DNA of 64,000 nt from Saturnia japonica (taxonomy: Eukaryota; Arthropoda; Insecta; Lepidoptera; Saturniidae). Both the position numbers and the translations under genes were made by a program. The notes under the pieces were generated by a model, which had not been told where the DNA came from, ran no database searches, and saw only the letters and a list, made by a program, of their open reading frames with translations. Shown here one piece after another: positions 1-12,058 of the stretch; the stretch's first letter is position 1, and every line of letters starts with the position of its first letter. The DNA lies in the NCBI GenBank assembly GCA_033032175.1, contig CM065312.1, positions 7,254,001 to 7,318,000 on the forward strand, read 5' to 3'.

Positions 1-32
1 TCTTGTTTAGTTTCTACTTAAATATCCATACT

Positions 33-115
33 GTTGATATTATAAAGCTCAAGAGATTGTTTGTTTGTTTGGACGCAGTAATCTCTGGAACTACAAATCA
101 GATATTTGATTGGCG
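33..115 (-). repeat. Family D repeat, 3' end fragment
   Basis: Reading on the minus strand, this short piece ends in the 'ctttataatat' type terminus and carries the 'agtaatctctggaact' block (read on the plus strand), as in the copies at 8043-8250 and 40867-41835. It is the 3' tail of a dispersed repeat I recall as common in Lepidoptera. It has no coding content. Confidence 0.5.
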
Positions 116-1800
116 TAGGCGTTAATTTGTGGAAATGCATCGTAATTAATTTATCAAAAATGTCTTTGTTACTTCCGCCTGATAACAGATTAACGGTTGT
201 TTCGTCTTTCTGCAATAAAAAAACGTTGTTTATTAATTGTTGATATAAATCTGAAAATGATAAATCTGATTTGTTCTGATCTGTGAAACTCTTATAGGTT
301 AATATCGATCGGGTCTACTGGCTCGATTGCATCTCTGTAATCGTTTCAAATTAGTAACATTTCTCTTTGTGATGTTTTTATTCTACGATTAGTTTCGGAT
401 TTAACATTTTCAGATTCAGCAATTAATAAATAACGATTTTTGCTGCAGAAACACGAAACAACAGCTGTTAATCTGTTTTCATACGGCAGTAGCAAATAAA
501 TTTTGGATAAATTAACTATTTACGTTAGATTTGAAAAATTCTATTTGCATTATATAGTATATTTATTGGGGAAGGTAACCTCACTCTGTGACCTTCAGGG
601 GCGAAGCAGTAACCATGAACATCAAATAATCTGGCAATTTGTAGGTATAATATATTTTACGATTATATGAAAATTTTGAATATCACGCTTGGTTCTATGA
701 AAGGGTGTCATAATTTCAAACAGAAATCTGAGCCATAAAGTTACTCATTTAATATAATACATTATACGTACACACGCGCCTATTAATATTCATAATACAA
801 TTTAATGTTGCGAGGTTAATTTCACCTAAATATGTAAATTATCATGGGCCGACCACCGTTAATTCGGAGATGTCAGTTTGTAAATATTGCTAACGCCGTC
901 GCACTCGTAAATTCGAATTAGCGTGCAAGCGAGAAAGACGCATCATGTGTATTATGAATAAGGTGGTAGGGAAAATTTTAACGGTGCCTATGAGGGTTGT
1001 GAACGCTGAAATAACTTTCAAATATTGTCGCTAGGTGGACGGAAAGTTTAGTTCCTGAGGGAGGCTGTTTGCCGGGTCGAGCTCGTCTCTCTCTGTTTAT
1101 AAATGAAACGCATATCATTTTAAAACATTCTACACTGTACGATACCTTCGATGTAAAATACCACAGTATAAAACATTTTTTTAATATGTAGTTCAATTTC
1201 TGAAATTTCTGTGTTTATTTAGAGGTATTAAAATTAGACTGTTGTAAAGTTTCATAGCTACGCATTTAGTGTGAAGTTGTTCTCACATCCCGTACTTGCC
1301 CACAACAGTCTGATTGGTAATTCCAGAGATTTGCGCGTTTAAACTCAGTATTAGTAATTAGTATTATAATAAGTTTAGATAAACGGGCTAAAGGTGTTTT
1401 GTCTGCTTAATGTAAAAAGGTTGTAAAGGTTCTCCTGCATCTACACAAGTCTATTATAGTACTTTAATATTTGTCTGGGGATTAACTTTGTTCAACTATT
1501 ACTTTGTTAAACTTGATAAAACTTTAACTAGGTACCTACAAGGCTTTTATAACTTAACACGCTTAAATGTTAAAATATAGACATTCAGTCTAGTTATGTA
1601 AATTAGGACCGATTTTTCGATCGCCGGATAACCTTTTTAAGTAATAATTTATATGGGTACTGCACCGGAAAACCTATCAAAATTTAGAAATTATTTTTGA
1701 AATTAAGTTAACTGATGCTTCTTTGGTTTTTTATTTCAAATGAACTTCAGGTCTATTTAGAAATAATAATAATACTTTTATTCTTTTTGTTATTATTTAT
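116..1800. other. Unassigned AT-rich DNA
   Basis: No gene, RNA or repeat copy could be recognised here. Reading frames are short and show no family resemblance. A GC-richer patch around 1030-1100 has no recognisable motif. Confidence 0.5.
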
Positions 1801-1965
1801 AGCTAGCTTGTGCCCGCGAGTTCATTTCCATTTCTTTTTTTACTGAAACGACTCGCGTGCCTCTTATTACAAAGTAATTGTACTAATACAAAACCTTGCG
1901 GCTGTGAGCATAAACAGCATGCCAGAGTTTCATCGTAATCGGATGAATGGTTTAGGAACAAATAT
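1801..1965 (+). repeat. Lepidopteran-type repeat fragment
   Basis: The segment opens with 'agcttgtgcccgcgagttca' and closes with a block containing 'catcgtaatcggatgaatgg'. Both resemble the ends of a dispersed repeat I recall from moths and butterflies. The interior is decayed and no second copy is present in this window, so the assignment rests on memory. Confidence 0.4.
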
Positions 1966-2374
1966 ATAGAAAAATTCATTACATTTGTAACACCAGTCAC
2001 CACACATTAGAAGACTCTCAACTGACTCTCGGCGATGACGTCACTATCATATGCCACGTAGCATACATAGCACGTGACAACAATCATTCATGATACGGAA
2101 CCGGTGCTCCTATAAAGCGCAGGGATCTGAGTGATGGGGGGCATTCTACCAAGTAAAGGTCATAACCCCATGGTTTTTACACATTATTTTACTACTCAGT
2201 GTAGACAGTTTAAGCTTTTTGACTTAGTGCCAAGAATATTGTTTTTGTTAAGCTTGCTCTAGATCCTTTTTTATGGTTTGTATGTTTATTTATATGTGTT
2301 TTTATATTAGTAATAATATCTTATTTATTTTAGGTTACTTAAGTTTCGGTAGCATCTAGTAATGAGGCTTTTAC

Positions 2375-3422
2375 ATATGGGGTATTTCCATGCCAAATCG
2401 ACCACTTTTCAACCCGACCTCTTTAGATTTAGCTGAAACATTTTTATTTTTTTCTACCCTTTGAAAGACATTTTTGAAAATTTTTTCAAACTTTTTTATC
2501 CAACCCAACAAAAGTTATGAATTAAAAAAAAAAATGCCTTTTTTATTTTCAAATAGCCATAACTTTTTTAAACGTTGACCTTTGGGTACCTTTATTTTTC
2601 GTTTTTTTTTTTTTCTAAAAAAAAACTTCAATCAATTTGCCAACTATTCCCGTTCATCCCGGAGTGGGCGGAATTTTTAATTTTTTTTAATTTAATTGAA
2701 AAAATAAATTGACAAATTTTTTAATTAATTTTTTTTCCTAAACTTTATTTCTATCATAAAATAAATGTAATTCAACTATTTTATGGTATGATATTCTCAA
2801 TTTATAGACTTAATTTGCGAACGTAATGACTCAGTTTAATGAGTAATACAGTTAATATTCAATGATTTTACAAAAACAATGCAAAAAATTATTTATTAAT
2901 TTTCTCTCTGGCGTTTAAATATTATACAAATCCTGTGTTCATTCGAGTTTGAAATTTTTTTAACATATAAACAACATTTTAGAAAATTAGACAATTTTTT
3001 TTTCAATTAAATAAAAAAATATAAAAAAATGGGCCACTCCGAGATGAGCGGGAATAGTTGTCAAATTGATAGAAGTTTCTTTTGAGAAAAAAAGGGGCGA
3101 ACTTTGAAAAAATAACGATTTTGCTTAAAAATCCGATTATTTTATAGAATTGATCATTTTTTTTTGTGTATTTTTTTGGAAAGTTCAATCAAAAAAAAAA
3201 TTTAAAAAGAAGGTACCCAAAGGTCAATGTCTAAAAACGTTATGGCTATTTGAAAATAAAAAAGCCATTTTTTTTTTAAATTCCTAAAATTTTTTGGGTT
3301 GTATAAAAAAATCTGAAAAAATTCTCAAAAATGTCTTTCAAAGGGTAGAAAAGAATAGAAAAGTTTCAGCTAAATGTAAAGGCGTCGGGTTCAAAATTTA
3401 TTTGAAATGGAATACCCCATAT
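2375..3422. mobile_element. Foldback-type element with long inverted repeats
   Basis: The left arm (about 2375-2700) and right arm (about 3005-3422) are inverted copies of each other. Outer ends read 'atatggggtatt' on the left and 'aataccccatat' on the right. Shared inner landmarks include a 'tttagctgaaac' block, a 'gggtacc' block next to 'aaaggtcaa', and an 'aactattcccg' block. The right arm carries roughly 95 extra bases (about 3097-3190), so the arms are unequal. The spacer of about 300 bp is AT-rich and non-coding. No transposase is present, so this would be a non-autonomous foldback or large MITE. I could not define a target-site duplication. A transcript across it could fold into a long double-stranded hairpin. 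Confidence 0.75.
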
Positions 3423-4346
3423 ATTAAATGTAATAAAGTGCATACATAAAACGCTGTAAATAAATAAAACGATAATACAAAATAAATAATGCACATCATC
3501 CAGCAAGCGTAATTACTTTTTACTATTGCAATTATTAGTAGTATTTGTTTTTTAGATTGTACATCATAAATACCTAAAAAAAGGAACTACTAATTTTATT
3601 TAATCTAAGCAATATTTGTGATAGTAATTTGTTTATGCAAGAAAATATCGTATTTGATATACTGACTTATTAGTTTTGTTTTTCTAAATTGTTCCTTTTT
3701 ATGGTACAGAAATTTAATATTTGTAAATTGTAGTTGAATAATGCAAAATATAAAATGTATTGATTTTTTACATTTTTTTCATTATACTAAGAAAGTAGAG
3801 GCAGATACTACTAAAGCCATAAGAAGAGTATCCAATGAAGATAATCAAAAAGTATATTATTGTAATCGTAAATAAACCTTGTGTAGTCTTAATAATAGAG
3901 CCATCCATCAAAGAGTAAAAACATTAAAAGAACGATTTCACCGAACATTCCGAAGCGCAGTTAATCCGGTAAATTGCGAATCGCGAGCCCGTAAAATATA
4001 ATTAAAAATTCAATTCCCAAAAAAAAAAACAGTCTCGGAGTTGAAAAAAAATCTGGTGCGAGAAATCCGGCGTCATCAATCTGAAGAATTATTTCATTTG
4101 AGTATTAAAATTCTCGTTTTGTCGGTCCGTGAATTATTCCTCATCGCGTTAATTACTCGCGCCCGGTTTACTGCACCCTTGCGATTTAGATGGTGTCAAA
4201 CATTATGAGGGTAGATGTGATGGTCCACTTTTCTCAGCTTCACTGCCTAATATGTGCTCGCCTCGTGAAGAGTTAAATTGCTATTGTTGTGACCATATTT
4301 AAAATTATAATGATAGGATTTTATGATAGGATAATAAGATTATAGT
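3423..4346. other. Unassigned DNA with a possible conserved non-coding block
   Basis: No coding frame is seen. From about 3930 to 4200 the sequence is less AT-biased than its surroundings, is not shared with other parts of the window, and contains homeodomain-like 'ttaatta' cores next to GC-rich words. That texture fits a conserved regulatory block, but there is no direct evidence. Confidence 0.3.
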
Positions 4347-4705
4347 AACTAGCGGTCGCCCAATGATCGAAATTCGACCAGTGACGTTTTAATCATAGAC
4401 TATTTTCTGTTTATCATTTGTATTATGAACCTAAATAATGAATTGTATATCACTTGCTGTCACTTTTCATTGAGTGACAATGTTAATATTTTGGGGGTCT
4501 AAGTTCAATGGCTATGTTCTGGGTTAGGATACGCAGTATTAATTTATTTTATTTAATATATTAGTAACAGATATTATAGATACACTTTAGCTTTCTGCAC
4601 TCGTTCTCCATATAAACTTTAACCATGCCAAAATGTCACATTCTTCCGTGCACGCAATACGCTTAAAAAGGGATACAAAGTTTTTGCTTCACGTATTAAT
4701 ATAAT
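4347..4705 (+). repeat. Family G repeat
   Basis: This copy is inverted relative to 20945-21303. Both share an 'actagcg(g/a)tcgc' end, a 'gacaatgt' block beside 'ttttgggggtct', a 'ctccatataaacttt' block and a terminus near 'cacgtattaat'. It is about 360 bp and non-coding. The 'actagcg' start resembles other lepidopteran dispersed repeats, but the class is unknown. Confidence 0.65.
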
Positions 4706-4895
4706 GATGTTTTTTTTTGGATGTTCAGCCATAATTTCTTTATTTATCAACCGATTTAGATGAATTATTTTTTGTTGGATAGGGGATACCTCAAGGGTGG
4801 TCCCATTTTAATTTCAATGGCATTGTACCTTCAAAATCGAAGATATACGAGGAAACTCTTCAAAATCATTAAAGCTGGTTTTCTTGTTTGTTAAA
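4706..4895 (+). repeat. Family H repeat fragment
   Basis: This stretch matches 56640-56830 in inverted orientation: a 'gttcagccataa' block, an 'aggggatacctcaagggtgg' block and a 'ttcaaaatcattaaagctgg' block recur in the same order. It directly abuts the family G copy. No reading frame is present. Confidence 0.65.
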
Positions 4896-5014
4896 AATTG
4901 TCTTGTAAGACATGTTATTAAAACTTATTGATGAATGGTAGGGTACAGATAATTTTCTTTGAAGAATACAGAAAATCGTGGTTAAATAATCTTGTGTTGT
5001 GTTTCTGTTTCAGA

Positions 5015-5155
5015 GCTCTTTGGGTCAGGGGGGTCCAAGATTGGCAGCGCACTGATGATACCTACGGTATTACAAACATACATAGGCTACGGTAGCCGCT
5101 TGCCATCAGGCGGACCGTATGCCTGTTTGCTACTTTTGTTGTTAATTGAAACTAA
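5015..5155 (+). repeat. SINE-like fragment
   Basis: It carries a 'gtccaagattggcagcgc' block and then 'gccatcaggcggaccgta'. I recall these as parts of a widespread lepidopteran SINE. The middle is shortened. A 'tttctgtttcag' just upstream looks like a splice acceptor, but the following frame is repeat-derived, so I do not call an exon. Confidence 0.45.
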
Positions 5156-5177
5156 TATACCTACTACTATAATGCAA

Positions 5178-5456
5178 TTATGGCTCAGTGGTACTGTATA
5201 CAGACACCACTTCGATCGACTTAAGTTCGAATCCTGCAATGAGCCAGAACTTTCGGTGAAGGAAAATATCGTTATGAAACCGTAGCATAGAAGTAGAGCA
5301 TTTTCTAATGCTCGCTTGGCTAGCTACCACCTGTTGAAAACCTGTAGATGTATTCCAGCAGTTGCAATTGAGATCCAGTCCTTCCACTAGGCGTAACTAG
5401 ACCACATCGTCACTTAACATCAGGTGAAATTATGGCCAAAAGTTAAACCTATAAAC
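5178..5456 (+). repeat. Family B tRNA-headed SINE, copy 1
   Basis: The head resembles a tRNA-type polymerase III promoter: an A-box-like 'tggctcagtggta' and a B-box 'agttcgaatcctgc' 40-50 bases later. The tail carries the family's conserved imperfect hairpin ('accacatcgtcacttaacat' paired with a following 'caggtgaaattatggcc') and ends near 'aacctataaac'. The same order recurs at 17504, 19484, 39750, 42568 and 47428. Confidence 0.7.
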
Positions 5457-6308
5457 AACTAAAGAAAAGACATATTTCCCAGTAACGTAATTATTATAAA
5501 TGAATAAGCAGAAACACAATTTTCATTTGTAACCCTTTTATTATCATCGTATTTCACCATATTAATTTATTACAAGTAATAACATAGTAATAAAAATATA
5601 TGATGAGATAAATTGCTTACTTATTTATTTTATTTTATTTTATACAGGTAAGAGATTGAAAAAATAATAATAAATACAATAACTTAACTCTAAATACCTC
5701 TTTAAATTAATGAATATATGTGAACATATGTGATGGTTAAAATCTAACAATTAAAATGATAACATATACATATATTGAGTTTTTAAATTTAGCAAGACTA
5801 GTGAAAAATATGTCGTGTTGTAAATTAACTTCAATATAACGCCTACACATTTTTAGAACTGACTATACTGTAAGCCTCAGATGCCCTGAAGCCGCTGCGG
5901 CTTTTACAGCTTCACCGAACTTGTTAGTTGTTGCTACAGGAGGGAACACAATTGTTGATGTTTTACGGAGCGGATGGGGGGTGCCTTTGCAAAAAAAAGT
6001 ATAACCATACAAACGGAAAGGTTGATTAAAAAATAAAGGTTACTCAAAATCTTAAAATATATTTCAGTAAATTATGTGGTTTCATTATACGCAGTTCAAC
6101 TGACAGTCGGACTAATGCTTCCCATTCCGACCTCAATTAACTAGATCGTCGGCGTCTATTAAAATCAGTACTGGTCACATGAGTCTAGACACCCCCGTTT
6201 TAGGGTTAGATTTCAGAAATAGAATCTATTTACTAATTAACAAAATAATTCAAAATTTTGTGCTTAAAGGATACTGATGAATTCCAAATGAATAGTTTTA
6301 TGTATATT
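5457..6308. other. Unassigned AT-rich DNA
   Basis: There is no recognisable gene. A 'ttatt/ttttatttta' low-complexity run lies near 5625-5645. The rest shows no repeat family found elsewhere in the window. Confidence 0.5.
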
Positions 6309-6605
6309 AATAAATTTGTAGTTCTGTTAGTACATGTATTTTTTTTTTTTAATTTCCCGATATACATGTTATATAGAGGGACACCGATCACAAATATGCC
6401 AATTCTTTTCTATATTTTTATATGTTCGCATTTAACTTAAGAACAGTCAAACCGATTCTTACGAAATTTTGTACACGGGATGTGTATGTCATTTTGAATT
6501 ATTCAAATCTCTATATGAATTGTTAATAATAATAAAATGAGTAAAGATAAAATTACGAGATGAAAATAATTACTGCGTAATAAACGCGTGCTCACCGCCA
6601 GTTTA
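6309..6605 (+). repeat. Family F repeat, copy 1
   Basis: Shared with 40215-40745 and, inverted, 52190-52472. Landmarks are 'atttcccgata', an 'attttgtacacggga' block and a closing 'gatgaaaataattactgcg' before 'acgcgtg'. It is non-coding and decayed. The open frame at 6258-6440 is repeat-derived and not a gene. Confidence 0.6.
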
Positions 6606-7625
6606 TATATATTTAGTTAGTTAATATTCAAAATCATATTTCATACCATGGCAACCATAACAACTGCAAAGGTACGAAGGTAGGCAGGTGCAAACTTGAG
6701 AACGACTGGGACGTGACGTCACGGAACCCGTCATTAGTTGTACGTGATAAACGTGTATAATGATTATTTTACACCAAAGAAGTGTAACGTACTAATAACG
6801 TAATAAATCAGCTATTTTAGCGCTGAACGCAAGCGGAATCTTTTCCACTTTAAAGATTTACCTATGAGATACAATATGTTCCTTTTTTTAACCTATCCGA
6901 TGGATCATAAAGTGTGTTATAACTAAGAAAGATACGATGTAGTTTCTTGTACTTCTAAATATTAACTCAAAACTTCGTAGAATAAATCAGCTTGATTTTA
7001 ATCTAATTATATAGTTTTTAACTTCCTTAAGGCAAACGTGGTGATATTAGAATAATGAAATTATTTTTATTTTACTTTTATTATTAATAATTAGGAGCAA
7101 GTATGTTTAATGCTTTGGTTCATAGAATTAACTCTGCTGATCATGAAATCCCTGACAACCCACATTTTTCTTGTAAAAGACACTTATTCACTATTCTATC
7201 GTTAAATTAAAAAGTAATTAGTGTCTAAACTTACCTACATTTATACTACTAATATAATGACGTAATGTAGGAGGATTCGAATCTAAAACATCTTGCATTA
7301 GTTTCTATTAATACCTATACATTATTATTTCTACATACATACATACATATAGCTTTCTAGCTGTCCCTGAATAATGCATGCTAACATTGTATTAACGTAA
7401 AAGAAATCGCGGGAAGTTTTTGTTATAGCATAATTATATATATTTTGTAATTGGTAATAACTTTTTGTTCAAAATTTTTTCCTTTAAAAGCATGTGACAA
7501 TAATTTTTTTGTTTTTAATTTTCTTTTAACTTTAAAAAAATACATAAATCGAATAACATTAATCACTAGATTCTTGTTACTGGAACAAACGTAACTTGTG
7601 TGTAACAAAATGACATAGGGATTAT
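6606..7625. other. Unassigned AT-rich DNA
   Basis: No gene is seen. A 'gacgtgacgtcacgg' palindromic word at 6710-6725 contains a CRE-like TGACGTCA core in otherwise AT-rich sequence. Function is not supported beyond that match. Confidence 0.4.
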
Positions 7626-7629
7626 GTGA

Positions 7630-7735
7630 CCGTTAGGTGTTGGCTAGGTATTCCGCCCGCCCCGGCGCGTCGCGGGCGCTGTCACGCTCTAACTAATCGC
7701 GTCACGCGCCTATCGCTCGCGTTTGACACGTTTAA
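7630..7735. other. Short GC-rich island
   Basis: About 100 bases of CpG-rich sequence with a partly self-complementary core ('ccccggcgcgtcgcggg') stand out sharply from AT-rich flanks. It opens a 118-codon frame (7626-7982) that becomes low-complexity and resembles nothing known, so I do not call a gene. It could be a promoter-like island or a fragment of a GC-rich element. Confidence 0.3.
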
Positions 7736-8042
7736 TTGGACACACGTTACCTTATTATTAGATCACTGTTCACGCATGTTTCATTTGTACTCAAGTGTAG
7801 TAAATAGACTCAATGAATCTTTATCCCTAATAGAGATATTCAGTGTACAATTAAGACTTTGCTATATATTTTGTATTTTCCGATTAATACAATGGAGAAT
7901 GGAGAATGAAATGAGCGTAATAGATCTTTCATTACTTAAAGACAATATTTTTTTGCTTGTAAATATACAAGCGAGTACATAAACAAATACACGAGTTGTA
8001 TATAAACCACCATTTATAATATCCAATAGATAGTTTTTATTT

Positions 8043-8250
8043 ATCTATACTAATACCAATAATATATTGAAGCGGAAAAGCTTTTTTGTTTATTTGTTTA
8101 AACACACTAATCTCTGGAACTATCGGTTGGATTCGAAAAATTATTTTTATATGTGATAGCCAGACTCTCGAGGAATCGTACAGGCTATTCCTAACGAGGC
8201 CCTCCCGAACTGCTTTATTCGCGTGCGCTGGCGTAATCGTTAATGATCCG
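8043..8250 (-). repeat. Family D repeat, 3' part
   Basis: On the minus strand this is the 3' portion of the repeat seen fully at 40867-41835. Read on the plus strand it has 'atctatactaata', then 'gtttgtttaaacacactaat' followed by 'ctctggaact', and then an 'aggctattcct' block. It has diverged but keeps the same order. Confidence 0.55.
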
Positions 8251-8524
8251 GAAATACAATGTTATACAAAAATATTGGTCTTTAGTATATCTAAAAAATG
8301 TTTGCGATAGCATATGCTCTAATCTTACTCATAAGCCATGGATAAAGATTTATTATAAATTAAAAATGATTTATAAGCATTATTTTTAGACACGGCATAG
8401 TAATCCTTACAAACAAAAGTCACTTCATCATAAACACGATTTTATGAAGTTAAATTTAGCTCTTTAGAGTATGCTATTAGGACACATAGTTTATGAGATA
8501 ATGAAAAATTAAAATAATTTGTAC

Positions 8525-8628
8525 TGGCGGGAAGAACAATTATGATAGAAACTACATAGGTGCGTTGGCGGCTCGGTGTTTGTCGGATAAAATTAACACG
8601 AGTGAAACCATGGGGCACAGCTACTATT
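8525..8628 (-). repeat. Repeat end shared with 61600
   Basis: The end 'aaccatggggcacagcta' here is also found at 61697-61715, both in minus orientation, so the element starts 'tagctgtgccccatggtt'. The two copies share the neighbouring 'taaaattaacacg / taagtttaacacg' stretch. It is a small dispersed repeat of unknown class. Confidence 0.5.
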
Positions 8629-8754
8629 TATATATTTTTATACTTATATAAAAAGTATTCCATCACCCATTCTACCATAATCTTCTTCATCTTCATCTAT
8701 GTTTAGCGTGATTAATATTTAACCGTATAATAATCGCACTTACATATTTATAGT

Positions 8755-9085
8755 ATTGGGTAAAAGCATGACCATTATAAGCCTGTATCAGTTCATAGTT
8801 AGGCATTGGTCTCCCCCATGGATTGCCATTGGATCTGATCTTTGTCCTTCGCATCTAGTCGATTCCAGTCACTCTGTGTATGTCGTCGCTTCATCTTGCA
8901 GTGGTTCGTCCCATACAACGTTTCTTAGACACTGTTTTTATATCTTCCATGCCTATAGAACATCTATCCCTAGCTGGGCGACTTTCAGTTTGTGAACCAG
9001 TCCAAACGTGAGTGTCCGTGTTTCTGCTCCGTATTTCATGTTCGGTAGGGCGCACTGATTGAAGTTTCTTGTCTTCAAGGATTGT
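8755..9085 (-). pseudogene. RTE-type LINE fragment, C-terminal end
   Basis: Translating the minus strand with interruptions gives pieces such as 'MKYGAETRTLTFGLVHKL' (near 9055-9000), followed by broken runs that match the end of RTE-group LINE ORF2 proteins as I remember them ('...YGAETW.L' followed by a basic region and a 'GRP..RW' type tail). Several stops and frame changes make it a dead fragment. The reverse transcriptase core is absent. The forward frame at 8756-8995 is its shadow. Confidence 0.55.
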
Positions 9086-9451
9086 GGTTAAAAGGATGGA
9101 TTTTTCTAAATTATTTATAACTGTTTTAATGATGAATATTTTTATGTTTTCGTTTGCATCATATTATGGTCTTATGAATCTCTGGTGGCTCTAGATTAAA
9201 TAAAAATTAAATGTATACATATTCTCATACAACTATATAATCTATTCATATGTTAATATTCTACAATCCACATTATACCACAATAACGTGTTGGCGTACG
9301 CTTGTGAAGGCACCGCGGCGTCTGCGGCAATTCCCAATCGTCGTAACGTCTAATTCCCGTCGACTTACACATATCAGCGTTTTCGATATCGTGTTGTACC
9401 CCCTTTATACACAGAGCAGCTATGTACAGAGAAAGTTTTGGAAATATATGT

Positions 9452-9906
9452 AACTAGCTGTGCCCGCAGCTCTGCTCGCGTAGACTACAAAATACTGTTG
9501 GTCGAGCGCACACGCGAATCGGAGGCCCGTCGGATTTTTTAAGATAAAAATGCTTATTGTGGGTGATCCATAAAAGATAGAGTCATATGATATTACTGAT
9601 TTTTTGTAGGTTTTTTTAAGATTTACAAATAAGTAGTAAATTAATTTGATATATCTCTTATGGTTTTCTCAGCGTGAGCCATTTAAGCCGCTCAAATGCG
9701 TCTTGTTTTCCGAATTAATTCACCATTATCGTCACCACTTATTTCGTACATTGCTTTATGTAACAAAATATATCTTATAATCTGGCCAGATAGCATAACT
9801 ATGATTTTTTTTTAACATGTAATTCGGGTGTGTAGTTTATGCGTGAAAGAGAATTAACGGATAGACAGACAGAGAGACGTTGAGATTTATATTATGTAAA
9901 TATAGA
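9452..9906 (+). repeat. Family C repeat, copy 1
   Basis: It starts 'aactagctgtgcccgcagct', contains an 'aaaatgcttattgtgggtga' block and a 'gtgagccatttaagccgctc' block, and ends after a short 'gacagacagaga' run with 'ttatattatgtaaatatagat'-like sequence. Related copies lie at 11567-11847, 18830-19285 (minus) and 49911-50490. It is non-coding. The start is typical of lepidopteran genomes from memory. Confidence 0.7.
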
Positions 9907-11566
9907 TTGATATACAATAAACATAACACTGACTTTGTAAATCTAATAGCCATGCAAATAAAACATCTAGTTACATGGTTTAGAACGAAAGGCATTCAAT
10001 AGAATATAGAACGTTACCGCGCATTCCTTATATAAATAGTGCAATAGGTTTCTTAAAATTTGAATGGCCAAAATTCTTAGTCTTTAGTTAAACGCAGTGC
10101 TATAGCATGGGCTATAGGGATATAGCATAACAAGGGTACTAATGTAATTACTTCTAAAAACTTAAATTAAATTACTTTGCATGCACTATGCTCTACTAAT
10201 CCCCTCAGAAATTCAAACTAAAACCAGACTAAGACACTGCGCCTATTACTGATTTATAATATAATAAAATGTGAAGATGATTATTCCTTAGTCAATTTTT
10301 ACAAGTTTATACACAGTTTTACTATAAATAGTTCATCATATGTTGCGATTTTTGCATAATATAGCATAGGTTTTGTACAGAAGTTAAATAAATTATAAAT
10401 AATAACATGGATAATGAACCCTGATATGACACAAAAACTCTCTGGACATTTCTAACGTTTCTATAGAACACTGAAATACCACAAGGCAATTCGTCATACG
10501 AGATAATTATTCAAATAATAATGGTAGTATTATTCTTCAATAGCGAGGTTTAGTTGGTAATTTAAGAAAAAAAGATTGAGAAGAACTGTTAGTAAATTTT
10601 AAGTTCTGTGGAAACTTGTATAAGATCATAAAATTAACAATAACGAGGGATCTGCTATAGAAAACGCATGAAACTAATTATGATAAGATGAGCTTTTCAT
10701 TTAAGAACGTTTATTTAAAAAAATTATAATAGGTTGTTACTACTTTTAAACAAGACAATCAAAATAAACCAATAATCATTGCAGGATTCTGCATGGTAAG
10801 CGATCTCACGGACCGAGGCGTGGTAACTAGCTGTCGACTACAAAATGATGAAGTAACTAAAATATAAATTATACAACATGAAATTGTTTTTTTTCAAAAC
10901 TTCTGTCATAAGACTACTCTGTGCAGTCCTTTTTCCATTTACACGGAACCGCACAAATATTGCAAACTAAACGTATCCGACACTATTTACAATTTGACCG
11001 CGGCTCCCTAGTTATGTCCATCAGGGTGCACACGGCCCATCGTTACCTCAGCAATGTTTATATTGCCTGCTTGTACAACTTCTTTTATTGCTTCGTCTCC
11101 TAATCTTATAGCCTGTATAGTTTAACATAGAATTAATAATGTTCTGATTGATTTTTGTTTTTGTTTAATTTTTGAGTTAGATTTACTTATATATATATGT
11201 TTATAGGTGAAATGTCTATTATGCTATAAGCGATGGTGGATTGGCGATAGTGTTCGGATACCACGTCAAATGGCGTGAATTTAAATTTTATATGTTGGTT
11301 GTGCAATTTTTATTCCCTATCTGTCGAGCTATCACCCTCAAGTTAAAAATTTGTCGCCAGGCTTCTTTAGGCGTGTTCCGGTAGTTAAACCATTTATGGC
11401 ATTCTACCTCAGTTAGAACCATTTTAAACTTGAAATGTTACCATCCTCGCCCACATCATTAATAAACACCTGGTAAGATTGTTGCGATTTTATAAATATG
11501 CATATAAATGATAGCTGGAGATTGCTCCACCGACAAGAGCAGCACCGCTCTTAAATCTTATGATGT
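9907..11566. other. Unassigned AT-rich DNA with a SINE remnant
   Basis: No gene is recognised. A family B fragment lies at about 11325-11395 ('gagctatcaccctcaagtta', then 'ggcgtgttccggtag'). The 10921-11103 frame has less AT-biased sequence but no recognisable family. Confidence 0.45.
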
Positions 11567-11847
11567 ACTAGCTGTTTACATTAATTTGTTATATATCTTA
11601 CGGTTTACTCAGGGTAAGCCATTTAAGCGCCCGAATTCATTCACCATTTCAATTTTTTTATTTGCGCGCTACCATCATTTTTAGGTAATATAAAAGTAGC
11701 CTAAGTTATAACATCAGTTAACTGTCAGTGAAAGCTAAGTGAATAGGTACTTACTTATCGTATGCATATATATGGCATTTAGTAAAAAGCTGTTATTTTA
11801 ACATTACAAACAGACACGAAATTTTATTAATTGTATAAATAGACAAA
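11567..11847 (+). repeat. Family C repeat, copy 2 (internally shortened)
   Basis: It starts 'actagctg' and then jumps directly to the middle of the family ('cttacggtttactcagggta', 'agccatttaagcgcc'). It keeps the 3' half down to 'attaattgtataaatagac'. The usual GC-rich 5' section is missing. Confidence 0.6.
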
Positions 11848-12058
11848 AATCAATATTTCTTCGTTTGTTTCTTTGTCCCATAATTATGCGTTCCTGAATC
11901 ACTATTCTGATTACGATGACACTTTGATGAGTTATTTTACACACACCCGCGAAAGTTCTGTTCAACCACATTACAATACATGACGTCGGTCGAGACGATC
12001 CATTACAAAAACAATGGCAACAACGTCACGGGCAAAAGCTAGTAGTAGATATTAATTA

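Noticed and set aside
2095..2135. TATA-like 'ctataaag' with nearby CACGTG-type words as a promoter
   Set aside because: No downstream frame or transcript feature supports it, and such words are frequent in this composition.
4992..5285. 97-codon frame after a splice-acceptor-like 'tttctgtttcag'
   Set aside because: The frame runs through two SINE-like segments, so the coding appearance comes from repeats.
7626..7982. 118-codon open frame starting in a GC-rich island
   Set aside because: After the island it is low-complexity AT-rich sequence. No domain, splice context or repeat of the pattern elsewhere supports a gene.
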